From assembly GCF_963678635.1 (NCBI RefSeq), contig NC_087066.1, forward strand, positions 62,238,054-62,302,053: a DNA stretch of 64,000 nucleotides, given 5' to 3'. The position numbers and the translations under genes are program-made. How positions within the stretch are numbered: the first letter of the stretch is position 1; each line of letters starts with the position of its first letter. Positions 45,413 to 55,585 of the stretch are shown one piece after another. The DNA is from Symsagittifera roscoffensis. Its lineage: Eukaryota; Xenacoelomorpha; Acoela; Convolutidae. The notes below the pieces were generated by a model, which saw nothing but the letters and a program-made list of their open reading frames with translations, had not been told where the DNA came from and did not search any database.

Positions 45413-45613
45413 TTAAGACTTCAAAAAATTTTCAGCTGCATCTAACTTCAAAGTCCACTGAGAGAGTAGTTTGCAACTTTTAGAGCAAGACGCGGCAGCC
45501 GCTAAAAACTGATTCTGAATGTCTAGCAGCCCGAACCCATTGGATGGCATGGAGAATGTCCGCCGAATTTTTGAATTGCAAAAAATAAGATTGATCTCTA
45601 CTTCAAAGTGCAT
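45413..45613 (-). pseudogene. Short conserved frame of unknown function in the array element
   Basis: 66 codons on the minus strand with MPSNGFGLLDIQNQFLAAAA and SCSKSCKLLSQWTLKLDA. The same frame appears at 49627-49836 and, shifted by homopolymer changes, at about 39010-39250, 42200-42440 and 47580-47810. I do not recognise the family. It may be a remnant of a gag or pol spacer region. Confidence 0.4.
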
Positions 45614-46040
45614 GGCTTCCTTTCAAAAATTTTTGTCAAACTCCTGAGGGGGGCTGGGAGGCGTGCGTCGCCTGAAACCGCTGCTAATGGGCTGTTTGCA
45701 TATGCGAACATTAATTTTAGCAAATAGGTTAGTTTTTCTGATCACAATCTTGCAATTTATTTTTTTGGTTGGTTTAATGTTTGACTGACTTTATGTCGGT
45801 ATAACAGCGTCAGTAAATAACTTCACTCTTTGCCAGTTTTCCCAACGCCAGTAAGTGCTATCTGACTTCGCCCGAATTTCAAGCATGAAACGCGATTGTA
45901 AGAAAACTCGCTGTCTGCCCGTGCCCAGTAACTTTTCTAATACAGATCGGAAATAAGCTTTTTCAGATCCAAATTTCAAATCTGAAATTTGTAAATTCTT
46001 ATCAAGATCTGAAATAAAGAATTTCAGATCTGAGAATCAA

Positions 46041-46617
46041 CCTATGTAATTTGGATGTGAGCTTGGATTCAATCTCCTTTTTAGGAGGAGACATTACCCC
46101 AATCTTCTGGACCTGGGAGGATGTTACAACCGGGAATAGAATCACACCTGCTGAGCTTGACGAAGTAGCCGTCAAATCGACCACTTGGGCTGCTTTGTCA
46201 GAGTAGAGACCTGGAACGTCCGAAGTCTGTGGTGCAGGTTTCAGTTCAATCCTGCGTAATTTTGAGCTGGTCGGCTGCAGATGATGGGCCGATCTGGAAA
46301 TATTTTGGAGCAAAGATTTGGAGTGTGTTACCAAATTCCGTTTCGCGAGTTTGGCGGAAGAAGTAGGTCGTCATCTTCGGAAGAGGAAGTCGGCGGCTGG
46401 TGGGTCCTTTTGATAGAGTTCTTTTGGCCTAATGCTGACTTGGATGAAAATTATTTGCATAAAGTCTAAGAGCTGCTATTCGACTTTAATCTGATAGAAA
46501 ATTAGTTCTTCGGAATAATTTTCCCCTTTGATGTGATAAAAGTGTTGTTAGTTATTGTAGCTATTTTGTCTAAAAAATCTGTTGAATAGACGCTTTCCCG
46601 ATTTGCGATTTAAAATT
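46041..46617 (-). pseudogene. pol: Gypsy pol C-terminal tail, unit 4 (truncated)
   Basis: Fourth copy (VVDLTATSSSSAGVILFPVV). It stops at about 46041, where the sequence joins directly to the palindrome cluster, so the region carrying PPT, LTR piece and C-rich tract is deleted here. Confidence 0.7.
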
Positions 46618-48480
46618 TTTCTAAACATTTTAATGGTTGTCAAAATGGTCAAAAACTGCAATTGATAGTTAAGCAACAATTTGCTGATCTAACTCATCGA
46701 GTAAACGTTGAATGGACCAACGCTTGGTTGATAATTAGAAATTTTGTTGAGATCGATAAGTTTGCTGCCCCCATAAATCCATTCCCGGTTTTTATCCTCG
46801 ATTGTTAAGTTTAAAAATTACTAAAAAATCAACATTAAATTTATACTTGATTTCTGCAATTTTTGTGGGAAGCTATATCTGTGAAAGACTGAATGTTTGC
46901 TTCCACTTCTAAATGAAAACTTTTCAAAGCCAAAGTAGAGAAGTGTTTTTTCATATTGCATCGAGGGTAGTTTTTGGGCAGCTTCAAACTGCGTGAAGAT
47001 TTTTGGGCAATGCAAAGTGCTATTGGAAGAGTAGCTCCATATGAAGCTGCCGGTTCATGATGGAAATTGTAATTTATTATAGTTTTAATAAACAATGTAC
47101 AACGTACTAAACTGTTGAAATATTTCTGACCTTCAAGTATAAGCTGTTTCAATAAGTTATTTTAAGCTTCGTGTTTGGCTTTTTGTCGACGTTGTAGGTG
47201 TTTTCTTTTATTGAAAAATTGCATGGCTAATGGCTAATAAATGAAAATGGTTCTGAAGGTATCGGTTTCAAGTTATTCAGTATGCAAATGGAAATTGTTC
47301 TGAAGGTATCGGCTTTAATTAATTCAGTAAACTGACGTCTTTTGAAAATGCAATCGTGTTGCACTGCTTGGTTGACGGTTCAATAGAAATTTTGGAAATT
47401 TGATTGAAACTTCAACGCCATTTCCTTGTCTCAGAGTCAGAATTACTTCAGAAATTTAGAAAGTTGTCCTATAATGTGTTAAAAGTTTCAGTAGGCTTTT
47501 GGGCATGAGTCAATTTATTAAGGCATTGGCTGGTATGTCGCTGGAATGTGCGCGACATATTTATCCAGACTTGAACACGTTCCCAAAGTCGCCCTCTGGT
47601 AAAGAGCTCTGATACACGTCGGTTAAGACTTCAAAATTTTTTCAGCTGCATCTAACTTCAAAGTCCACGGAGAGAGTAGCTTGCAACTTTTAGAGCAAGA
47701 CGCGGCAGCCGCTAAAAACTGTTCCTGGATGTCTAGCAGCCCGAACTCATTAGATGGCATGGAGAACGTCCGCCGAATTTTTGAATTGTCAAAAAATAAG
47801 ATTGATCTCTACTTCAAAGTGCATGGCTTCCTTTGGAAATTTTTTTTGTCAAACTCCTGAGGGAGGGCGAGGAGGCGTGGGTCGCCTGAAACCGCTGCTA
47901 TAGTGCTGTTTGCATATGCGAACATGAACTTTTAGCAAATAGGTTAGTTTTTCTGATCACAATCTTGCATCTTATTTTTTTGGTTGGTTTAATGTTTGAC
48001 TGACTTTATGTCGGTATAACAGCGTCAGTAAATAACTTCATTCTTCGCCTGTTTTCTCAACGCCAGTAAGTGCTATCTGACTTCGCCCGAATTTCAAGCA
48101 TGAAACGCGTCTGTAAGAAAACTCGCTGTCTTCCCGTGCCCAGTAAATTTTCTAATACAGATCTGAGATAATCTTTTTCAGATCCAAACTTCAAATCTGA
48201 AATTTGTAAATTTTTATCAAGATCTGAAATAAAAAATTTCAGACCTGAGAATCAACCTATATAAAATATAAAGAATTTCAGATCTTGCTAGAAAATTCCC
48301 TGGATACGGCTGTCTCAATGAAACTGAACAAAAATCAATAGAAAACTTACGAATGAATAAATGTTTTTTTTATTCATAGTAATTGTGTTGTTTCCTTTAA
48401 TTTGGGTGTTGGCGGTTCTTGTTTTTCTTTTCTCTACATAAACCAAAGATTAGTAGGCTAAGCAGTTTTAAAAAATTCGA
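46041..48480 (-). repeat. Array unit 4 (about 2.2 kb, diverged)
   Basis: Same order of anchors as units 1-3 but without the LTR and C-rich segment, and with scattered substitutions. Followed by about 600 bp (48490-49080) that recurs after unit 5. Confidence 0.75.
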
Positions 48481-48489
48481 GAATTCTTG

Positions 48490-49160
48490 CTTGCTTTAGA
48501 AAAATGAAGAAGAAATAGCTTCCATTTAAACGCGTGAAACTCATAATCATTTGTGTTGCTTATTTCTATTACGTTTCTGATAGAAAAAGGAAATAGTTTT
48601 TTTTCTATAGAATGAAAAATGTAAATATAGTGCTCCCTCTTCCAGTTTTTATTTCTTCATACAAATGACTCGTTAGATTTGCTAATAACAACTTGAGTCA
48701 GTTCAAACCACTAGGTGTCAGAGAAAAATCATTGATCGTTTTGATTCATTATGTTTCTTGTAATTACTAGAAGCGCCACTAGTTAGTAGATTTATCCAAT
48801 TTTCTTATTATAGTTTGAATGATACGTGGGTCGCGATGGTCGCAATTTGAGTCACGTACTGCGGCCTGCGTAAGTCTTCCCGTTTAAATTCTGGAAAAAA
48901 AATATTGAATTTCACATTTGAATTTCAATTGACTTTTTTAGGTTAAATTATTCTCTTCTTTAACAACGGACCCGTGCCGGACCCTGGCTTGAAGTTTCTG
49001 TTCTCCAACCGCGCGACGAAATTAAAAAGGTACCAGAGGCCTGTCAGAAAAAAGATATCAGGCAGAAAAACATCCGCCTGTTCGATATAGCAAATCGGCC
49101 GATCGCTTCATCAACCTATGAGCTTGTTAAAAAAATGACGGCAGCAGCAGGTTTGTGGCT
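48490..49160 (+). repeat. Segment duplicated with 50570-51120; holds a GC-richer coding-like block
   Basis: Shared phrases include CGTGAAACTCATAATCATTTG, AAACCACTAGGTGTCAGAGA and AGGTACCAGAGGCCTGTCAG. The end (about 48990-49160) is GC-richer and open in two frames (for example LKFLFSNRATKLKRYQRPVR or NRPIASSTYELVKKMTAAAG). No family recognised; it could be a captured exon fragment or a retroelement remnant. Confidence 0.5.
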
Positions 49161-49252
49161 TAGCTTCAAAATTACGACTTCGCATTTTTTGTAATGTAGC
49201 TTTTAAAGTCATTCTTGAACGGAATAATTTATCTGGTTCCAGCACTAACAGG

Positions 49253-49545
49253 CCGGGTTGATCTCCATAAACAGAAAAGGCTTATGAAGCAGTTTCTTTC
49301 ACCGAAAACGCTTATCATAAAATTCTATATATCAAACGTATAGGATAATGCTAGTCATACTATTCTCATACAATTTCAAAAAGTGATTGGAACAAGATAT
49401 CAAATAACTTCTGCTGCTATTCGAATCAGGTAAAAATTTTGGCGAAAACAAAATAGGGTTTTCTTTTTTTTGGAAAAAGTGTTTATCGTACAATTTCCAT
49501 CTATTAAAATTTTATGATGAGCGTTCTTCCTTAAAATACAAGTTT
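49253..49545 (+). mobile_element. Truncated copy of the CCCCGGTTGACC element
   Basis: Starts GGCCGGGTTGATCTCCATAA and continues with CATACAATTTC phrases like 33629-34560. The right terminus is missing where the next array unit begins. Confidence 0.55.
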
Positions 49546-49559
49546 TTCAGACTCAATTT

Positions 49560-50565
49560 TTATTTTGGGCATGAGTCAATTTACTAAGGCATTGGCTGGT
49601 ATGTCGCTGGAATGTGCGCGACATATTTATCCAGACTTCCCAACGTGTTCAACGTTCCCAAAGTCGCCCTCTGGTAAAGAGCTCTGATACACGTCGGTTA
49701 AGACTTCAAAAGTTTTTCCATCTGCATCTAACTTCAAATTCCACTGAGAGAGTAGCTTGCAACTTTTAGAGCAAGACGCGGCAGCCGCTAAAAACTGTTC
49801 CTGGATGTCTAGCAGCCCGAACTCATTGGATGGCATGGAGAATGTCCGCCGAATTTTTGAATTGTCAAAAAAAGATTGATCTCTACTTCAAAGTGCATGG
49901 CTTCCTTTCAAAATTTTTTGTCAAACCACTGAGGGGGGCGGGGAGGCGAGCGTCGCCTGAAACCGCTGCTAATGGGCTGTTTGCATATGCGAACATTAAC
50001 TTTTAGCAAATAGGTTAGTTTTTCTGATCACAATCTTGCATCTTATTTTTTTGGTTGGTTTAATGTTTGACTTACTTTATGTCGGTATAGCAGCGTCAGT
50101 AAATAACTTCACTCTTTGCCAGTTTTCTCAACGCCAGTAAGTGCTATCTGACTTCGCCCGAATTTCAAGCATGAAACGCGATTGTAAGGAAACTCGCTGT
50201 CTGCCCGTGCCCAGTAAATTTTCTAATACAGATCTGAAATAATCTTTTTCAGATCCAAATTTCAAATCTGAAATTTGTAAATTCTTATCAAGATCTGAAA
50301 TAAAGAATTTCAGATCTGAGAATCAACCGATGTAAAAAATAAAAATTTCAGATCTTGCTAGAAAATCCCCTGGATACGGGTGTCTCAATGAAACTGAACA
50401 AAAATCAATAGAAAACTTACGAATGAATAAGTGTTATTTTTATTCATAGTAACTGTGTTGTTTCCTTTAATTTGGGTGTTGGCGGTTCTTGTTTTTCTTT
50501 TTTCTACATAAACCAAAGATTAATAGGCTAAGCATTTTTAAGAAATTCGAGAATTTTTTTGGCTT
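49560..50565 (-). repeat. Array unit 5 (partial, diverged)
   Basis: Begins at the GGGCATGAGTCAATTTA phrase and runs through the short frame (49627-49836), the CTGAAACCGCTGCTA anchor and the palindrome cluster. It lacks the pol tail. Confidence 0.75.
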
Positions 50566-51120
50566 GCTTTAGAAAAATGAAGGAGGAAATAGCTTCCATT
50601 TAAACGCGTGGAACTCATTATCATTTGTGATGCTTATTTCTATTACGTTTCTGATAGAAAAAGGAAATAGTTTTTTTTTCTATAGAATGAAAAATGTAAA
50701 TATAGTGCTCCCTCTTCCAGTTTTTATTTCTTCATACAAATGACTCGTTAGATTTGCTAATAACAAGTTGAATCGTTTCAAACCACTAGGTGTCAGAGAA
50801 AAATCATTGATCGTTTTGATTCATTATGTTCCTTGTAATTACTAGAAGCGCCACTAATTAGTAGGTTTATCCAAATCTTTTATCATAGTTTGAATGATAC
50901 GTGGGTTGCGATGGTCGCAATTTGAGTCACGTACCGCGGCCTGCGTAATTTTTCCCGTTTAAACTCTGAAAAAAGATTGAATTTCACATTTGAATTTCAA
51001 TTGACTTCTCTAGAAAATTATTCTTTTCTTTAAAAACGGACCCGGGCCGGACCCTTGCTTGAAATTTCTGTTCTCCAACCGGGCGACGAAATTAAAAAGG
51101 TACCAGAGGCCTGTCAGAAA
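50566..51120 (+). repeat. Second copy of the segment at 48490-49080
   Basis: Same phrases as 48490-49080, ending shortly after CCAGAGGCCTGTCAGAAATA, where the two copies diverge. Marks the right end of the array. Confidence 0.75.
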
Positions 51121-51590
51121 TAAAGATATTAAATTAAGTAAGATTCTAATAAATAACTAAATTTTGCGTATTCCGCGACAACGTATTTTTTCAATACGCA
51201 TATTTTTTCAATTGCTTGTTGATGCCACCATTTGATCCGGATTCCGCAAATTTCATAACAAATTCAGAAATTTTTGTTGCGGATTCCGCAGGTTCGCCAG
51301 TTTTCAGAGCAATTTTGAGCAAAACTGTGTTTAAGCTATATGTTCATGAAATCCACAACAGCAAAGAATGTAAAAAAAATAGCAATGTTGCGTATGCCGC
51401 AAACCTATTTTCGGCCTGTTGAGGAATCCAGAATCCAATTTTAAATTACAAAACACACAGTTTGGCCTTTTCATGGTATAATATGCATTTTTGGTCCACC
51501 CGGAATTTTTCAATTGGCGTTGAAATTCACAAAGTACCCTAAGAAAAGATAAAGTAAAAACTAAGCACCTCAAAAACCTTGATTGTTTTT
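51121..51590. other. Non-genic, nothing recognised
   Basis: AT-rich with several GGATTCCGCA and TATTCCGCG phrases; no gene recognised. Confidence 0.5.
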
Positions 51591-51591
51591 T

Positions 51592-52074
51592 TTTCACGAA
51601 CCTAACAAAGTTCCAAGCAACTCAGAAAGTTCCCAGCAAAACTTGAACAAATCACTAAGACTAACTCCATCGATGAGTCGGGAGAAGTTTGCGAAAAAAA
51701 CCAATTCTGCTTCATTTACGCTTTCAAAGTTTTACTTTCCAGAATTGTCTCAGATAGATGTTAATAAGCCCCGCAAGAAAGAATGAATGTCCGATCGAAA
51801 CATCATCGGTCAAGATACCATCGATTCAGGAGATCACAGAGAAAAGATACAATCGCTCAACAGCACAATCGGGGAATTCGTAGCTCGTCGTCTTGTCCGC
51901 TGAATATAGTAATAGTCCTCAGCCAGAACCTCAAAGACCACCTAAGAGAACGCTGAAGCCAGTTCAACCTGCAATCAGCACACCAGTCAACAATCTGGAC
52001 TCCATGCTGAGGCGCTTCACTTATGATTCGACCAAAAGAGCCAAGCGATGTCCGTTGTTTGTTAGGAATTAGGG
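51592..52074 (+). pseudogene. Decayed coding-like block, unknown
   Basis: The first part is open for about 60 codons (SREKFAKKTNSASFTLSKFY, stop at 51784). A shifted frame then runs ARKNECPIETSS to a stop at about 51887, and continues after it as PQPEPQRPPKRTLKPVQPA to a stop near 52072. It is GC-richer than its surroundings and Pro/Lys/Ser-rich. The origin is unknown; the style resembles the low-complexity pol tails nearby, but I see no specific match. Confidence 0.3.
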
Positions 52075-52079
52075 CAGTC

Positions 52080-52545
52080 GAATGAAGTTTTTTTCGAACA
52101 AAGTTGAGTCAAGGGTCGAACAGGGTCAAATCATGAGTCAAAAAGGGTCTAATTATGGGTCGAATAAAGTCAAATCATGGGTCGAACAGGGTCGAGTTAT
52201 GAATCAAATAAGGTCAAGTCATGGGTCGAATGGGGTCGAATCATGGGTCGCATAGGGTCGATTTATGGACTGAATAGGGTTCAATCATTGGTCGAACAGG
52301 GTCGCATCATGGGTCGAATAGTGTCGAATCATGGATCGAACAGGTCACAATCATCAGTCAAACAGGGTTGAATTATGGGTCAAAAATTGTCGAATCATGG
52401 GTCGAACAAGGTCGCATCATGGGTCAAACAGGATCAAAAATTGCGTCGCGTAGATTCGAGTCACGGTTCAAACAGGGTCGCATCATGAGTCGAACAGGGT
52501 CGAATTATGGGTCGAATCAGATCAACTCATGGGTCGGATAGAGAA
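52080..52545 (+). repeat. Minisatellite of GGGTCGAA(T/C)-type units
   Basis: About twenty degenerate units of roughly 20-22 bp alternating GGGTCGAATCATG and GGGTCGAACAG. The open frame across it (WGRIMGRIGS and similar) is a product of the repeat. Confidence 0.9.
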
Positions 52546-52920
52546 TGAAGGGAAAGAAGAGCCTTAAGGCTTTTTTCTGCTATTTGGCCCCAACTTTACG
52601 TTTACATTGTCTTGAATTTTAGATCATAGTTGTTATATTTTTTTGAAATGGCGAAAAAACTGAAAATTAAAAGAAACGCGTATACGAGAAAAGTTTTTAA
52701 TAGCTTTAACACAAAAAAAAACACAATTAAACATTTTTTGCCTGTTTTATACAGTTTAACTTATGAAGCTAACCGTATGGGAGTTTCAACGATAATAATT
52801 GATTATTTTGGATATCCATTGTTTGTGTCTATAGAATTGGAAAAAAAAACGATAAATTGGGTTGTAATTTAATTCTTGCCAAAACAATAAAATCCATTTA
52901 AATCGATTAAAAATCACTTT

Positions 52921-53687
52921 TCCCCGGAATGACCAAAACTTCTTTCAATTTCCATACAAGTTCCATATATGAAAAAAATCTTGCCTTACAATTCCATACA
53001 ATTTCGTACAGAAAAATGTATGAAATCTTTATGATGAGCAATTTTCCATACATGAAAACGAAGTATCTTTCCATAAACCAAAAAGTTAAAAATTCGTTTC
53101 TAAATTTAATTTTTGAAAAATTTTGGGCGAAATTTAAACGAAGGCAAGTGACAAAGACTGTTGATTTTTTTTGCACCATAGGTTGGGCAGACTTGCATTT
53201 ACAATACATAGAAAACTATTTGAATTGTCTTAGAGCAGTGTTTCACAAATGATATAACAAAAGTAGCAAACTTTTAAACTTTTAAGTAGCAAACTTTTGA
53301 AGTAGCAAACTTTTGAACATGCCATGCAGAAGAAATAGGAATTGTATTTTTGGAAAAAATTTTTGAGCGAAAAGAAAAAGTCCAACATTAGTGTATCCAG
53401 GACTACGTTATGCACATAAAAAATTAAGTTTCGCGGTGAAAAAGAAACAAAAAAATTTTGGGGCCTTTTCAAATTTACTTGGGGAAATGCCAGTCTCACA
53501 ATACCTCGGTTTTTTATAACCACACCAGACTGTTTCATTAGAATCAATCAGCCGCAGAAATTAGTTCACATCTTTTTTCTACCATTTTTCGAAATTCTGA
53601 GAAAACTTTATGACAAACATTTTTCTATAGAGTTGATGTATGGAATTGTATGATAAAGCAATTTCGGTGTATGGAGGTCAACTCTGG
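52921..53687 (-). mobile_element. CCCCGGTTGACC-type non-autonomous element, minus copy
   Basis: Right end read inverted starts CCAGAGTTGACCTCCATACA and left end is CCCCGGAATGACC, giving imperfect inverted termini about 767 bp apart. The interior shares CATACAATTCCATAC phrases and a decayed frame (HNVVLD--FF---CMAC) with 33629-34560. Confidence 0.55.
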
Positions 53688-53944
53688 TTTGCTAATTTTT
53701 GTAAATATTACAAACAGTGCAGTATATTCAAAACGTAACAATTACTTCTGAATTTTGATACACAATACAAATAAAACGATATTTGATTTGTCTTAAAAAT
53801 ACTTGTTTGTTTCAAATTTTTTCATAAATTGTTAGTTTCTCCTTCTTTGCTAGTCTTTTTTTCTCCACCCCACTTTTTTTCCCACCCTACATCCTCTCCC
53901 GCTTATAACTTCAATACATTCAATTACTCTCCTTTTTACCGCCT
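53688..53944. other. Non-genic spacer
   Basis: AT-rich turning pyrimidine-rich (CTCCACCCCACTTTTTTTCC); nothing recognised. Confidence 0.5.
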
Positions 53945-54237
53945 CCGGGGCTGGGGTTGGGGTAACGGGGTTTTGGTGTTTGTTTTAACGGGTTAACTGG
54001 AGGTGGTGGTGCGGGGTTGGGGATAATGAGCAACGGGGGGGGGGGGGGAGAGTCGGTAAGTGGAAACTGGGGGACTGGATAACTGGGGAGAGGGGTAAAC
54101 GGGGTGGATCAACTGGGAGGGGGTGTGGTAAACTGATGGGAAGGGAGGAGAAAGGGCGTTAAATCAGGAGGGAGAAGTGGGGCGGTAAATTGGGTGCGGG
54201 TTAACTGTGGGTGGGGGGGGGTTGACAAATTTGGGGG
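53945..54237 (+). repeat. G-rich repeat, left flank of the Gypsy insertion
   Basis: Repeats of GGTAACGGGG, GGGTTAACTGGAGG, GGGGTAAACGGGG and a G13-type run. It resembles the complement of the C-rich tract in the array. Similar G-rich sequence resumes after 60993, so the element interrupts one tract. Confidence 0.8.
54233..54237 (+). other. Target site duplication, left copy (GGGGG)
   Basis: GGGGG directly before the 5' LTR, repeated at 60993-60997 directly after the 3' LTR. Five bases is the usual size for Ty3/Gypsy. The tract is G-rich, so the match alone is weak evidence. Confidence 0.6.
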
Positions 54238-54505
54238 TGTGGTGCAGTGTTAGTTGTGTTATTTATGACGTTATGCTTATCTTAGTTTGTTATTCTATTT
54301 TTGGATATCAAGATCGTTAACGACCTGTCAAACAACGGTTCAATTCTATGCAGCTTATTTATTCACTCTCTAGTCAACTTATGCAAGATTTAAGTGGACA
54401 AAATTTCATTGTCATGACATGTTATATTGAAGTTACTTATTTACTTATACTAACAAGATGAATTAAATCTTGACTAATTTTATCTTAGTCCATCAAGTTA
54501 CCACA
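54238..54505 (+). repeat. 5' LTR (268 bp)
   Basis: Starts TGTGGTGCAGTG and ends TTACCACA. Matches 60725-60992 along its length. Confidence 0.9.
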
Positions 54506-55281
54506 TGGCGCAGCCAGCAGTTCCGGTTTCAGACGACCGGACTGACCTATTAGGTGTTCCAGTTTTTTGGCATAAACCAACAGCCGATCCACCCAGTGGT
54601 TGGGATTCTTGGGTAGAGCACTTCAATCTTGCCATCACTCTGGGGGATCGTTGTGATCCTCGCGATTTGTTGAAACCGCCGGGAAAAGTTCACGATGATC
54701 CGGTCCCAAAATCGGAGGTTGTGGGAACCAATGTGGATGCGGCAGTCACAGCTTATCGTATTGTACGAGACGAGGCAGCCATTCGAAGAGTGGAAGATTT
54801 GAATGAGGAACGGCTAAAGGCCCCAGAGTTGCACCGGGTGTATTTTTCTATGAGGTCGAACAACGCATCAAATCTCGTCTTTTTTTCTCTGGGCCCTGAA
54901 GGTAGGAAACGCTTCTTTCAAAGTTATCTTCCTGCGGACCTTAGTGCTATTTCATTTAAAAAATTTTATGATAACTGTGTTCTTTTCTTTAAAAAGGGGA
55001 AAAATTATATCATTGAACGTCTTCAAATTTGTAACGCAGTGCATGCCGATCGTGAGAGTCTAGAAGCTTTCTACTTGCGTCTTACGGGTCAAGCAGCTCT
55101 GTGTGGTTGGACGATAGACCAAGAGAAGGAAGTTTTGCGAGATATCTTCATTGTTAAAGTGCGTTATAAGGATATTAATCGTCAATTATGCATTCTTCCG
55201 GGTACCACTACAGAAGATACTTTAAAGTCGGCATTTTTGCAGGATAAGGGGGCCCAAACCGCATCAAGTTTACAAAAATAA
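54505..55281 (+). pseudogene. gag: gag, capsid part
   Basis: 258 codons from an ATG whose A is the last base of the LTR. It has LLGVPVFWHKPT, WDSWVEHFNLAI, then GDRCDPRDLLKPPGK and a helical, capsid-like remainder (FFQSYLPADLSAISFKKFYD). It forms virus-like particles in active relatives. It ends at a stop just before the zinc-knuckle frame. The full relation between frames (frameshift or mutation) is uncertain. Confidence 0.8.
54506..54518 (+). other. Primer binding site
   Basis: TGGCGCAGCCAGC directly after the 5' LTR, identical to that of the relic at 30203-30215. It would pair with the 3' end of a cellular tRNA ending GCTGCGCCA; the tRNA is not identified. Confidence 0.7.
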
Positions 55282-55282
55282 C

Positions 55283-55585
55283 TTGGCTTTCCGTCAGTAT
55301 CGGGCAGTTTGTCCCATCACGGGTCCAGTTCAGCCCAGAATGTACGCATCAAGCAGAAACCGACGTATTCGGTGCAGTAGGCCGAAAAGAAATATCAATT
55401 CCAAAAACGCTAAGCCTTGCTATTTCTGTGGGAATAGATTTTCCGCTAGTCATAAACAAAGTTGTCCGGCAAGGAACGTCACCTGTACGAAATGTAGCAA
55501 GAAAGGTCACTTTCCAAAATGTTGCAATTCCAAAAGTGTAGCTAATGTAGACGCGGAATCGGATGAAATTACTAAGGTGGGCTGA
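55283..55585 (+). pseudogene. gag: Nucleocapsid with two zinc knuckles
   Basis: Frame +1 relative to gag. CYFCGNRFSASHKQSC is an atypical first knuckle (Cys-x2-Cys-x7-His-x3-Cys). CTKCSKKGHFPKCC fits the classical CX2CX4HX4C. A basic RNA-binding stretch precedes them. Confidence 0.8.

Larger units (their letters stand above)
43111..46040 (-). repeat. Array unit 3
   Basis: The left 1.35 kb is nearly identical to unit 2. From about 44460 it becomes clearly more diverged, like units 4 and 5, marking the edge of the recent amplification. The LTR piece is 43478-43647. Confidence 0.8.
36551..51120 (-). mobile_element. Tandem array of Gypsy-derived 3'-end units
   Basis: Units repeat at 3190-3191 bp (anchor TTTGGAGTGTGTTACC at about 37797, 40987, 44178), then at about 2138 bp. 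The anchor CTGAAACCGCTGCTA lies at about 39312, 42502, 45672, 47887 and 49958. The first three units are almost identical over kilobases; the last two are diverged and lack the C-rich tract and LTR piece. Read on the minus strand, a unit holds palindromes, a conserved short frame, a non-coding segment, the pol C-terminal tail, a PPT, a truncated LTR and a G-rich tract. No unit has RT, RNase H or an integrase core that I could recognise. Confidence 0.9.

Noticed and set aside
37711-46469. Plus-strand frames of about 62 codons in each array unit
   Set aside because: They are antisense to the pol tail frame, whose order of motifs matches the Gypsy element; the plus frames match nothing.
36551-51120. 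CRISPR-like or centromeric satellite interpretation of the array
   Set aside because: Units are 2-3 kb, contain LTR, PPT and pol remnants, and there is no short repeat-spacer pattern.
52177-52371. Repeat protein (WGRIMGRIGS type)
   Set aside because: It is the translation of a degenerate minisatellite, with stops in neighbouring units.
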